Under the pieces are notes generated by a model, which was not told the origin of the DNA, did not search any database, and saw only the letters and a list, made by a program, of their open reading frames with translations. From positions 1 through 6,535 of the forward strand of contig PFWI01000118.1 in assembly GCA_002791075.1 (NCBI GenBank): DNA of 6,535 nucleotides. Direction: 5' to 3'. A program made the translations under genes and the position numbers. Source of the DNA: a bacterium (Candidatus Ratteibacteria) CG_4_9_14_3_um_filter_41_21. Lineage in GTDB: Bacteria; Ratteibacteria; UBA8468. This document shows, one piece after another, positions 1 through 5,818 of the stretch. The first letter of the stretch is position 1. Each line of letters begins with the position of its first letter.

Positions 1-17
1 TTTGTGGATAACGATAT

Positions 18-49
18 GAGATTGCTTCGCTGTCGCTCGCAATGACAAA
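18..49. repeat. ATTGCGAG-type dispersed repeat (partial copy)
   Basis: The stretch contains ATTGCTTCG (21-29) followed by CTCGCAATGAC (36-46). The same two blocks occur in the same order at 1499-1507 and 1515-1525, the right end of the palindromic element between ribE and ribBA. Here only this end is recognisable, so it is a short or degenerate copy. Similar strings recur in intergenic DNA of many bacteria as far as I recall; I infer a non-coding dispersed repeat. Confidence 0.7.
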
Positions 50-126
50 CCATAACAACATTATTTGAAGAACGCTCTACTATACACTTACTTCAGTAGG
101 AATATGCGAGAATATAGTCTTTCAGA
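50..126. other. Gap downstream of ribBA, no gene or clear terminator seen
   Basis: Between the ribBA stop and the repeat at 18-49 I see no open frame with a recognisable product, no GC-rich hairpin followed by a T-run on the minus strand, and no promoter I would defend. The rib transcript may therefore continue past the left edge, where lumazine synthase (ribH) would be the expected next gene. Confidence 0.5.
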
Positions 127-1335
127 TTAATCTTGCAGCAAATGGTGCAATTTTTCCTTCTTGGTTTTTAAATAGTATTTATTATATTGGGTTGGTTTAA
201 CTTGAATGGAGACTCGCTCTACTATCTTTAACCCATAACCTTGCAGCCCTACAATCTTTTTAGGGTTATTGGTCAGGATCCGGATACGGGAGAGACCCAG
301 ATCAACCAAAATCTGGGCTCCGATTCCATAATCCCGGAGGTCATCCTTAAACCCTAATTTTCTATTCGCTTCCACCGTATCCAATCCTCTCTCCTGAAGG
401 CAATATGCCTTTAATTTGTTTACCAAGCCAATTCCCCTGCCCTCCTGCCGCATATAAAGAAAGACTCCTCTTTTCTCTTTGTTGATTAATTTCATACTCT
501 GGCGAAGTTGCTCTCCACAGTCACAACGCAAAGAGGAGAAGATGTCGCCGGTAAGACACTGGGAGTGAACCCTTATTAAAATGCTATCGGTTTTATTTTT
601 GAGTTTAAGGTCCCCCATTTTTAAAGCAAGATGATGGTTTTTATCAACGAAACTTTCGTAAAGAATAAGTTCAAAATCTCCGTATGCGGTGGGGAAAAAA
701 GTCTTTAAAATTCTTTTTACCAGTTTTTCCTTTTTTTGCCGGTAACGAATGAGTTGGGCAATAGTGCAAATCTTAATTTGATGAAGTTTGGCAAATTTTA
801 AAAGATCAGGGGTTCTTGCCATTGTTCCGTCATCATTCATAATTTCACAAATTACCCCGGCCGGATAAAGTCCGGATAATTTTGCCAAATCAACGGCTGC
901 CTCGGTATGGCCTGCCCGCACCAATACTCCGCCTTCCCGGGCGCGAATGGGAAAGATATGTCCCGGTTGGACAAGGTCAGTGGGTTTTGTTTTTTCGCCA
1001 AGAATGGTTTTAATCGTTTTCGCCCGGTCTGCGGCAGAAATTCCGGTAGAAACGCCATCTTTAGCGTCAACTGAGACGCTAAATGACGTGCGCTGATGCG
1101 CGGTATTCTCAGAGACCATCGGGTTAATCTCTAATTCTTTAAGGCGGCTGCCAACGATAGCCAAGCAGATAAGCCCTCTCCCCTCCTTAGCCATAAAGTT
1201 GATTGCTTTTGGAGCAACTTTCTCAGCCGCAAGAATCAAGTCCCCTTCATTCTCTCTGCTCTCGTCATCAATAACAATAATGAATTTCCCCTTTTTTAAG
1301 TCAGTAATAATTTCTTTGATAGAATTAAATTTCAT
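127..1335 (-). CDS. ribBA: RibBA: 3,4-dihydroxy-2-butanone-4-phosphate synthase / GTP cyclohydrolase II
   Basis: Bifunctional cytosolic enzyme making both riboflavin precursors: RibB converts ribulose 5-phosphate to DHBP plus formate, and RibA opens GTP to the diaminopyrimidine. The protein is 402 aa, the normal fusion length. The RibB half (about 1-200) shows DDESRENEGDL (23-33), GHIFPIRAREGG (from about 125) and GHTEA (142-146). The RibA half (about 205-402) shows the zinc cysteines C260, C271 and C273 in SQCLTGDIFSSLRCDCG, then RQEGRGIGL (296-304), TVEANRKLGF and TNNPKK. The frame stays open upstream to 1521, but that part translates a repeat and matches no RibB sequence. I chose the ATG at 1335, where MKFNSIKEII begins, preceded by GAGGGAA; an ATG at 1344 is an in-frame alternative. 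It is the last rib gene in the window, 230 bp after ribE, probably under the same FMN riboswitch. Confidence 0.95.
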   Translation of the reverse strand: MKFNSIKEIITDLKKGKFIIVIDDESRENEGDLILAAEKVAPKAINFMAKEGRGLICLAIVGSRLKELEINPMVSENTAHQRTSFSVSVDAKDGVSTGISAADRAKTIKTILGEKTKPTDLVQPGHIFPIRAREGGVLVRAGHTEAAVDLAKLSGLYPAGVICEIMNDDGTMARTPDLLKFAKLHQIKICTIAQLIRYRQKKEKLVKRILKTFFPTAYGDFELILYESFVDKNHHLALKMGDLKLKNKTDSILIRVHSQCLTGDIFSSLRCDCGEQLRQSMKLINKEKRGVFLYMRQEGRGIGLVNKLKAYCLQERGLDTVEANRKLGFKDDLRDYGIGAQILVDLGLSRIRILTNNPKKIVGLQGYGLKIVERVSIQVKPTQYNKYYLKTKKEKLHHLLQD

Positions 1336-1350
1336 TTCCCTCATTATTAT

Positions 1351-1370
1351 CCACGAATACACACGAATAA
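1351..1370. repeat. CACGAAT-type repeat, left arm
   Basis: CCACGAAT (1351-1358) is followed by a second ACACGAATAA unit. It is inverted relative to ATTCGTGG at 1551-1558, so the two arms flank the ATTGCGAG-type element at 1387-1525. Its edge is 7 nt upstream of the alternative ribBA ATG and about 16 nt upstream of the preferred one. It belongs to the same family as the copies at 3341-3432 and 6363-6419. Confidence 0.7.
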
Positions 1371-1386
1371 GAACTGAGCACTTTCT

Positions 1387-1525
1387 GTCATTGCGAGGGA
1401 CGAAGTCCCGTGGCAATCCCTCACTTCTATAGAAAAGATGAGATTGCCACGTCGTCCGCCAATATTGCTGGGCGGACTCCTCGCAACGACTTCGTCGGAT
1501 TGCTTCGGCTATGCCTCGCAATGAC
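1387..1525. repeat. 139-bp palindromic element with 12-bp terminal inverted repeats
   Basis: The ends GTCATTGCGAGG (1387-1398) and CCTCGCAATGAC (1514-1525) are perfect inverted repeats. Inside are further stems: GGGAC/GTCCC with a 3-nt loop (1397-1409), GTGGCAATC/GATTGCCAC (1410-1418 with 1442-1450), GTCCGCC/GGCGGAC (1454-1460 with 1471-1477), and CGAC/GTCG around 1487-1497. There is no transposase frame and no convincing target duplication, so it is a MITE-like or REP-like non-coding element, perhaps a composite of several short palindromes. It lies in the ribE-ribBA gap and would be transcribed as a structured RNA. Frames open across it are translation artefacts. Confidence 0.8.
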
Positions 1526-1530
1526 TATTC

Positions 1531-1561
1531 TTTCGTGTTCATTAGTGTTCATTCGTGGTTA
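1531..1561. repeat. CACGAAT-type repeat, right arm
   Basis: Reading minus, the unit is AACCACGAAT followed by further ACAC(T/G)AA units (TTCGTG at 1532-1537, ATTCGTGGTT at 1551-1560). It faces the left arm at 1351-1370 in inverted orientation and ends 5 nt from the ribE stop codon. Confidence 0.7.
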
Positions 1562-1565
1562 CATT

Positions 1566-2201
1566 TTATTTATTCTCATTCAAAAGGTTTTTAAGATAAT
1601 TTTCTTTCTGTTCTTTTTTTATATTTGACTTGGCTACGTATTTGGCAAGGATATCAAGTTCAATGTTGACCCGGTCTCCCTCCTTTTTTGTCCCCAGGGT
1701 AGTATATTTGATCGTATAGGGAATCAGGGAAACAGTAAAATAATCGCTCCCCACCTTTATTACGGTAAGGCTGATGCCATCAACCGCAATTGAACCTTTG
1801 GAAACAATATAATCGGTAAAATCTAAAGGCACCGCAATTCTAATCCCTTTAGAATCGCCAGTAAAAATTATTTCAATAATCTTCCCCCTTCCGTCAATAT
1901 GACCGGTTACAAAATGACCGCCGAACCTCTCTTCTACTTTTAAAGCGCATTCTAAATTTACATTACTTCCTATTTTCAATTCTCCCAGGGTGCTAACTTT
2001 TACTGTTTCCACCATTAAATCAAAATAAAGAAGTTTATTTTTAAGAGCTTTTATGGTCAGGCAGGCCCCGTCTACGCAGACACTATCCCCAGCCTTTGCC
2101 CTGGTTATAATCTTTTCTCCCTGGATTCCCAGGATCAAGATATTGCCCTTTTGCTCGCGAAATTCTACTTTTCCTATTTCTTCAATCAATCCTGTAAACA
2201 T
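1566..2201 (-). CDS. ribE: Riboflavin synthase, alpha subunit type
   Basis: Cytosolic enzyme that dismutates two molecules of 6,7-dimethyl-8-ribityllumazine into riboflavin and the diaminopyrimidine, the last step to riboflavin. The 211-aa protein has the family's two repeated lumazine-binding barrels. The first starts with MFTGLIEEIG (1-10) and carries DGACLT with C47; the second starts near GGHFVTGHIDG (94-104) and carries DGISLTV with S144. Near the C-terminus are LIPYT (159-163), TTLG and NIELD (179-183), followed by a lysine-rich tail of about 20 residues. It starts 24 bp after the ribD stop. AAAGG lies directly against the ATG, closer than a usual ribosome-binding site, so coupling to ribD is possible. 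The start is fixed by the conserved MFTG. Confidence 0.95.
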   Translation of the reverse strand: MFTGLIEEIGKVEFREQKGNILILGIQGEKIITRAKAGDSVCVDGACLTIKALKNKLLYFDLMVETVKVSTLGELKIGSNVNLECALKVEERFGGHFVTGHIDGRGKIIEIIFTGDSKGIRIAVPLDFTDYIVSKGSIAVDGISLTVIKVGSDYFTVSLIPYTIKYTTLGTKKEGDRVNIELDILAKYVAKSNIKKEQKENYLKNLLNENK

Positions 2202-2225
2202 CCTTTATTTTTGCAACTTTTAACT

Positions 2226-3335
2226 TTATACTTTTAACTCTAAACTCTTCTTTATATACCCCTCCACTAAAATATCCTCGCCAATCCGTTGATACTCAAG
2301 CCCTTTTATTAAAATTGCTTCCTTCAAATTTTTAATTCCTTCTCCCTCCACCGGTGTTTTGGCAGATTCCCCCCCGATAATCTTAGGGGCAATGAAGAAA
2401 CAAATTTTATCCACAATTTTGCATCTTAAAGCGGATTCATTAACCTGCCCCCCTCCTTCAATAAGGAGATTTGAAATTCCCCGTTTTCCCAGTTCTTTCA
2501 TTAACCAAAGAAGGTTGACCTTTCCATCTTTTCCCAAAACTAAAATCTCCGCACCTTTCTTCTTTAATTTCTCTAATTTATTTATGGGGGCCATTTTTGT
2601 CGTGGCCAGAATTACCTTTGATTTACGGAAAAGATTAGCGGAAAGAGGAATTTTTGCCGAACCATCAACAATAATCTTAGTAAACTTTTTTATTCCTTTT
2701 TTAAAGTTGCCAGGTGGAAAATAGTCTAAAGACGGATTATCCTTCAGCACTGTCCCTATCCCTGCCAGAATCCCATCATATTGGAATCTTGACCGATGAC
2801 TAAAGTCTCGGGCAGTTTTTGAAGTTATCCATTTTGATTTCCCGTTCCTGGTAGCAATCTTTCCATCAAGGCTCATCGCCGCTTTCAAAGTAACAAAAGG
2901 AATTTTTTGGGTAATATATTTAACATAAGATTCATTAAGTTTTTTCGCTTCTTCCTCCAAAATCCCTGTTTTTATTTTGATGCCCGCTCTTTTCAATTGG
3001 TTAATCCCTCTTCCGGAAACTTTGGGGTTCGGGTCCTTCATAGAAATAACGATTTTTTTGATGCCTGCTTTAATAATGGCATCGGTGCAGGGAGGAGTTT
3101 TACCAAAGAAACAACAGGGCTCCAAATTTACGTGAAGTGTCGCTCCATTTGCTTTTTTTCCTGCTTCTCTTAAAGCATTTATTTCTGCATGAGGAAGACC
3201 ATATCCCTGATGATAACCTTTCCCAATCACTTTTTCATCTTTGACAATTACTGCGCCCACCAAAGGATTAGGATTGGTATAACCTGACCCTTTCTTCGCT
3301 AATTTTAGTACTAACTTCAGATATTTTTCTTCCAT
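2226..3335 (-). CDS. ribD: RibD: bifunctional diaminohydroxyphosphoribosylaminopyrimidine deaminase / reductase
   Basis: Cytosolic enzyme for the second and third pyrimidine steps of riboflavin synthesis: zinc deamination of the ring, then NADPH reduction of the ribosyl chain. It is 369 aa, normal length. The N-terminal cytidine-deaminase-like domain (about 1-145) has NPNPLVGAVIV (21-31), the zinc/catalytic HAE (H49, E51) and EPCCFFGKTPPC with C74 and C83. The reductase domain (about 147-365) has LKAAMSLDGKIA (150-161), GIGTVLKDNPSL (192-203), LLIEGGG (300-306) and APKIIGG (326-332). Two positions look unusual: the His usually following EPCS/C is F76, and the TxR after DNPSL reads DYF. It is the first gene after the FMN riboswitch. 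No Shine-Dalgarno is visible; a CACGAAT repeat lies 5 nt upstream of the ATG. The start agrees with family N-termini. Confidence 0.95.
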   Translation of the reverse strand: MEEKYLKLVLKLAKKGSGYTNPNPLVGAVIVKDEKVIGKGYHQGYGLPHAEINALREAGKKANGATLHVNLEPCCFFGKTPPCTDAIIKAGIKKIVISMKDPNPKVSGRGINQLKRAGIKIKTGILEEEAKKLNESYVKYITQKIPFVTLKAAMSLDGKIATRNGKSKWITSKTARDFSHRSRFQYDGILAGIGTVLKDNPSLDYFPPGNFKKGIKKFTKIIVDGSAKIPLSANLFRKSKVILATTKMAPINKLEKLKKKGAEILVLGKDGKVNLLWLMKELGKRGISNLLIEGGGQVNESALRCKIVDKICFFIAPKIIGGESAKTPVEGEGIKNLKEAILIKGLEYQRIGEDILVEGYIKKSLELKV

Positions 3336-3340
3336 GTTTT

Positions 3341-3432
3341 AACCACGAATTACGCGAATTAGTCGAATTTAAAAGATTTATAATTAAAATATTATTTTTC
3401 TTTGTTGTTCTTAATTTGTGAAATTCGTGGTT
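3341..3432. repeat. CACGAAT-type inverted-repeat element in the ribD leader
   Basis: AACCACGAATT (3341-3351) and AATTCGTGGTT (3422-3432) are perfect 11-bp inverted repeats, with imperfect pairing continuing inward. The centre is AT-rich and non-coding. The left arm (3341-3374) matches 6386-6419 at 30 of 34 positions by my count. It lies between the riboswitch terminator and ribD, its edge 5 nt from the ribD start, where a ribosome-binding site would normally be. Confidence 0.75.
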
Positions 3433-3446
3433 GCTATTTTAATCTT

Positions 3447-3473
3447 TTCTCTGTGTCTTTGTGACTCCGTGGT
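3447..3473. repeat. CACAGAGA-type dispersed repeat, copy 1
   Basis: Reading minus, ACCACGGAGTCACAAAG followed by ACACAGAGAA. It matches 6432-6458, in opposite orientation, at 25 of 27 positions by my count. It is non-coding, inside the ribD leader between the terminator hairpin and the CACGAAT element. Confidence 0.75.
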
Positions 3474-3482
3474 AAATATTCT

Positions 3483-3510
3483 AAAAAAATCCCGGTTCCT
3501 TCCCGGGATT
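3483..3510 (-). terminator. Intrinsic terminator of the FMN riboswitch (attenuator)
   Basis: On the minus strand AATCCCGG (3510-3503) pairs with CCGGGATT (3495-3488) across a 7-nt loop and runs into seven T residues (3489-3483). It lies 13 nt after the riboswitch closing stem and about 147 nt before ribD, the classic place for an FMN-controlled attenuator. Part of its 5' arm can pair instead with the 5' strand of the riboswitch base stem. Confidence 0.92.
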
Positions 3511-3523
3511 ATACTCTATTCTT

Positions 3524-3660
3524 CCTTTTCTTTCATCCAGACTTTTACTGTCGGCTCTGGAATTACACCAGATCTACCCCCTCTGCTTTCTTGCGAAAGC
3601 AAGAAGAGGGGGCTGGTGGGCTTTACCACCGGTTGGGAATTGCACCCGACCCCGAAAAGG
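3524..3660 (-). promoter_or_regulatory. FMN riboswitch (RFN element) controlling the rib operon
   Basis: The minus strand carries conserved RFN blocks in order: GGGGTCGGGTGCAATTCCC, ACCGGTGGTAAAGCCCACC, GATCTGGTGTAATTCCAGA, GCCGACAGT and GTCTGGATGAAAGA. The base stem P1 is CCTTTTC (3660-3654) with GAAAAGG (3530-3524). The variable arm is long: an 8-bp stem CCCCCTCT/AGAGGGGG (3612-3605 with 3584-3577) topped by CTTGC/GCAAG. FMN binding closes P1 and, by established RFN behaviour, favours the terminator at 3483-3510, lowering ribD-ribE-ribBA expression when FMN is plentiful. Confidence 0.97.
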
Positions 3661-3667
3661 TTCTTAT

Positions 3668-3696
3668 ATTAAACTATAAAATAAAATCTTTGTCAA
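3668..3696 (-). promoter_or_regulatory. Sigma-70-type promoter of the rib operon
   Basis: A perfect -35 TTGACA (3696-3691), a 17-nt spacer and -10 TTTAAT (3673-3668, five of six consensus bases). Transcription would start near 3661, next to the first base of the riboswitch base stem at 3660. That fit between promoter and RNA element makes the call strong. It begins 13 bp after the stop of the upstream dehydrogenase gene. Confidence 0.85.
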
Positions 3697-3709
3697 TTAT
3701 ACTATGATA

Positions 3710-4495
3710 CTATCCCATCTCCTGCCCACCGGTGACGTTAATGGCCTGGCCGGTAATGTAACTTGACTCCTCGGTTGCCAGAAAAACCACAAGGTTGCAA
3801 ACGTCCTCATATTTACAACCCCGCCCCAGGGGAATTTGAGATTCGTATTTTTTTCTCACTTCTTCTTTGGAAATCCCCCATTTTTTAGCATATTGGTCAT
3901 AAAGGCTATTCACCCAAAGAGGAGAATCCAAAAGATTTCCCGGGCAGACCGAATTTACCCGGACGTTATAAGGGGCGAGTTCCAGAGCAATGCTTTGCGT
4001 TAATCCAATCCCGCCAAATTTTGAAGCCGCATAAGCGCTATTTTTAAAACTCCCTTTTTTTCCGGATTTGGAATTTATCTGGATAATAACTCCTGAACCC
4101 TGTTTTTTCATTATTTTTGCGGCTTCTTTAGCGCAGATAAAATAACCAATAAGATTAACTTCAATAACTCTCCGCCATAGTTCTTCGGGAAACTCTGTAA
4201 TTTCCTCGGCAATTAATATTCCGGCATTAGAGATGAGGATATCCAGCCGTCCAAATTTCTCTATTGTTCTCTCTATTGCCCTCCTTACTGTTTCAGCCTT
4301 GGTTACGTCAACGAATGCGGTAAGCGGAGAGCAATGATAAACTTTTTCAAGATTTTTCCCTACCGCTTTAACTTTTTCTTCGTCAACGTCTAACAAAGAA
4401 AGGAAAGAACCCTCCCGGGCAAAGCGCCTGGCTATTGCCTCGCCTAATCCCTGAGCCGCCCCGGTAATCACCGCCACCTTATTCTTTAATTTCAT
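3710..4495 (-). CDS. SrlD-like short-chain dehydrogenase (sorbitol-6-phosphate 2-dehydrogenase family)
   Basis: Predicted cytosolic NAD-dependent oxidoreductase of 261 aa, normal for classical SDRs. It shows the cofactor loop TGAAQGLG (11-18), D36 at the end of the second strand (favouring NAD over NADP), NAG (90-92) and the likely catalytic tetrad N114, S142, Y155, K159. Several stretches resemble E. coli SrlD as I recall it: IIQINSKSGK, KFGGIGLTQS, CPGNLLDSPLW, QYAKKWGI, PLGRGCKYEDV and the C-terminal TGQAINVTGG. The true substrate may be another polyol, a polyol phosphate or a sugar; family is confident, substrate is not. Its ATG overlaps the stop of the zinc dehydrogenase by 4 bp (ATGA), so the two are very likely co-transcribed and translationally coupled. 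No terminator follows before the rib promoter. Confidence 0.88.
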   Translation of the reverse strand: MKLKNKVAVITGAAQGLGEAIARRFAREGSFLSLLDVDEEKVKAVGKNLEKVYHCSPLTAFVDVTKAETVRRAIERTIEKFGRLDILISNAGILIAEEITEFPEELWRRVIEVNLIGYFICAKEAAKIMKKQGSGVIIQINSKSGKKGSFKNSAYAASKFGGIGLTQSIALELAPYNVRVNSVCPGNLLDSPLWVNSLYDQYAKKWGISKEEVRKKYESQIPLGRGCKYEDVCNLVVFLATEESSYITGQAINVTGGQEMG

Positions 4496-5538
4496 ATTTT
4501 TAGAACAACCTTTAGCGCCTTGCCTTTTCTGAGCAAACCAAACCCCTCCTCAATTCTTTCTAAAGGAAGTTGGTGGGTAATAAAGTTTTTTGCTTTTATC
4601 TTTCCTGAAGCAATAAGGTTAAGAGCCTGTACGTATTCAACGCGGTTTGAAGCAAAAGAGCCAAAAACGGAAATTTCATTATAATGAAGGAAATTGCTAT
4701 CAAAAGCGATTATTGAATCATTTCCGGGAAGACCTCCAAAAAAACTTACTCTTGCTTTTTTCCCGGCAATTTTTAGTGCTTGTTGTTGAGCAACCTTTGC
4801 CGGTGCCGCCACAATAACAACGTCTACTCCGTTATTCTTGGTAAAGGATAATATCTTCTCTGCGGGATTTTCTTTATCTCCATTGATGAAGCGGTCAGCA
4901 GAGAAATATTTTCGGGCAAATTTGAGTTTTTCTTCAGAAATATCAATAAGAAAAGTTTTTGATGCTCCCTTTTCTTTTGCCAATTCCAGATGCATCATTC
5001 CGATTGGTCCTGCGCCAAAGATTGCCACGGAATCGTTTTTTTTGATATTAAGATAACTTTGCCCATGCAAACAACAGGAAAGCGGTTCAATTATTGAGGC
5101 CTCTAATAACTCAACATTTTTTGGAATTTTCAAAATAAGATTCTGAAGAACTCCTTTTTTTGGCATCAGGAGGTATTCGGCAAATCCTCCGGGATAGAAA
5201 TAGCCTATTGCTTTTCCCTCCGGGCAAAGATTATAGAGCCCTTTTCGACACCAGCGACATCTACCGCAGCCGACAGATGTTACCACTGTGACCCGCTCTC
5301 CAACCCGGCAACCTTTAACTCCTTTTCCAATCTCGGCAATTTCTCCCGCAATTTCATGTCCGATGATATGCGGGGGATGAACCTTTTTATGGCCATGAAG
5401 ATAAGTTCTTACGTCCGTTCCACAGATAGCGCAGTAGGAAACCTTAAGCAAGATTTCCCCCTGATGGCAGATTGGTTTCTTTGCCTCTCTTACCTCAATT
5501 TTTTCCGGTTCCAGATAAAAGGCTGCCTTCATTTTCAT
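4492..5538 (-). CDS. Zinc-dependent medium-chain alcohol/polyol dehydrogenase
   Basis: Predicted cytosolic NAD-dependent dehydrogenase of 348 aa, typical of the MDR family that includes sorbitol, threonine and galactitol-1-phosphate dehydrogenases. The catalytic zinc site is C36, H61, E62 (GHE) with E151 nearby. Structural-zinc cysteines are C91, C94, C97 and C105 in CGRCRWCRKGLYNLC. The Rossmann fold has GAGPIG (175-180) and D199 at the end of the next strand, favouring NAD. FGGLPGND (267-274) resembles polyol and polyol-phosphate dehydrogenases. With the overlapping SrlD-like gene it suggests successive oxidation steps on one sugar alcohol, which is inference. Two start codons are possible, 5538 (MKMKAAF) and 5532 (MKAAF, closer to family N-termini). 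Neither has a Shine-Dalgarno, and the likely promoter lies so close that the mRNA may be leaderless. Confidence 0.9.
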   Translation of the reverse strand: MKMKAAFYLEPEKIEVREAKKPICHQGEILLKVSYCAICGTDVRTYLHGHKKVHPPHIIGHEIAGEIAEIGKGVKGCRVGERVTVVTSVGCGRCRWCRKGLYNLCPEGKAIGYFYPGGFAEYLLMPKKGVLQNLILKIPKNVELLEASIIEPLSCCLHGQSYLNIKKNDSVAIFGAGPIGMMHLELAKEKGASKTFLIDISEEKLKFARKYFSADRFINGDKENPAEKILSFTKNNGVDVVIVAAPAKVAQQQALKIAGKKARVSFFGGLPGNDSIIAFDSNFLHYNEISVFGSFASNRVEYVQALNLIASGKIKAKNFITHQLPLERIEEGFGLLRKGKALKVVLKI

Positions 5539-5546
5539 TGATATAA

Positions 5547-5575
5547 AGCGTAATGCAATTTTTGAAAGTTGTCAA
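5547..5575 (-). promoter_or_regulatory. Candidate promoter of the dehydrogenase pair
   Basis: A perfect -35 TTGACA (5575-5570), 17-nt spacer and a weak -10 TACGCT (5552-5547, three of six). The start would be near 5540, at or 2 nt before the ATG at 5538. An alternative -10 TATATC (5545-5540) has a poorer -35 and would suit the ATG at 5532. It interleaves with the plus-strand promoter at 5562-5590. Confidence 0.5.
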
Positions 5576-5590
5576 TTTTTGTGGTATGAT
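5562..5590 (+). promoter_or_regulatory. Promoter of the small membrane protein-pilin operon
   Basis: -35 TTGAAA (5562-5567), 17-nt spacer and -10 TATGAT (5585-5590), each five of six consensus bases. The predicted start is near 5597, the A of the ATG itself, implying a leaderless or almost leaderless mRNA. The -35 lies inside the spacer of the opposing promoter, so RNA polymerase should not occupy both at once. Confidence 0.7.
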
Positions 5591-5596
5591 AAGGCG

Positions 5597-5818
5597 ATGA
5601 AAAAAATATTTATTTTTCTCCTTTTAGTCATCGTTATTTTCTCTTTCTTTATGCATGATATCGGCGGTTTAAGGATGGAAAGAGTGAAAGCTAAAAAAGG
5701 AGAAAAGTTTGGAACGACCATGATTATTCTGGAATGGAATAAACTTCCGCAATGGTGGCAGAAAAAAACAAAAAATCTCTTCAAAAAAGAAAAAAATGAA
5801 AATAAAATTTTTGAATAG
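5597..5818 (+). CDS. Small single-span membrane protein of unknown function
   Basis: A 73-aa protein I do not recognise. It begins MKKIFIFLLLVIVIFSFFMH, a short positive start and a hydrophobic stretch of about 15-17 residues, either a signal peptide or an N-in membrane anchor. The rest (about 20-73) is soluble, rich in Lys, with ILEWNKLPQWWQKK near 50-62 and a charged tail. A TTG at 5579 would add six residues but lies across the -10 element, so the ATG at 5597 is preferred. No Shine-Dalgarno is visible. Its last 23 bp overlap the start of the pilin-like gene in another frame, so the two are probably coupled. The context suggests a cell-envelope role; that is inference only. Confidence 0.65.
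   Translation: MKKIFIFLLLVIVIFSFFMHDIGGLRMERVKAKKGEKFGTTMIILEWNKLPQWWQKKTKNLFKKEKNENKIFE

Noticed and set aside
73..225. Direct repeat CGCTCTACTAT at 73-83 and 215-225
   Set aside because: An 11-bp match is expected a few times by chance in a window this size, and one copy lies inside ribBA.
1387..1628. Open plus-strand frames across the repeat block (for example 1410-1628)
   Set aside because: They consist of repeat translation plus antisense of ribE, with no family-like sequence.
3418..3672. Plus-strand frame of 84 codons
   Set aside because: It runs antisense through the repeats, terminator and riboswitch; the RNA element explains the sequence far better.
5572..5784. Minus-strand frame of 70 codons opposite the small membrane protein
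   Set aside because: It is antisense to a gene with a good promoter and coupling to the pilin, and shows no recognisable motif of its own.
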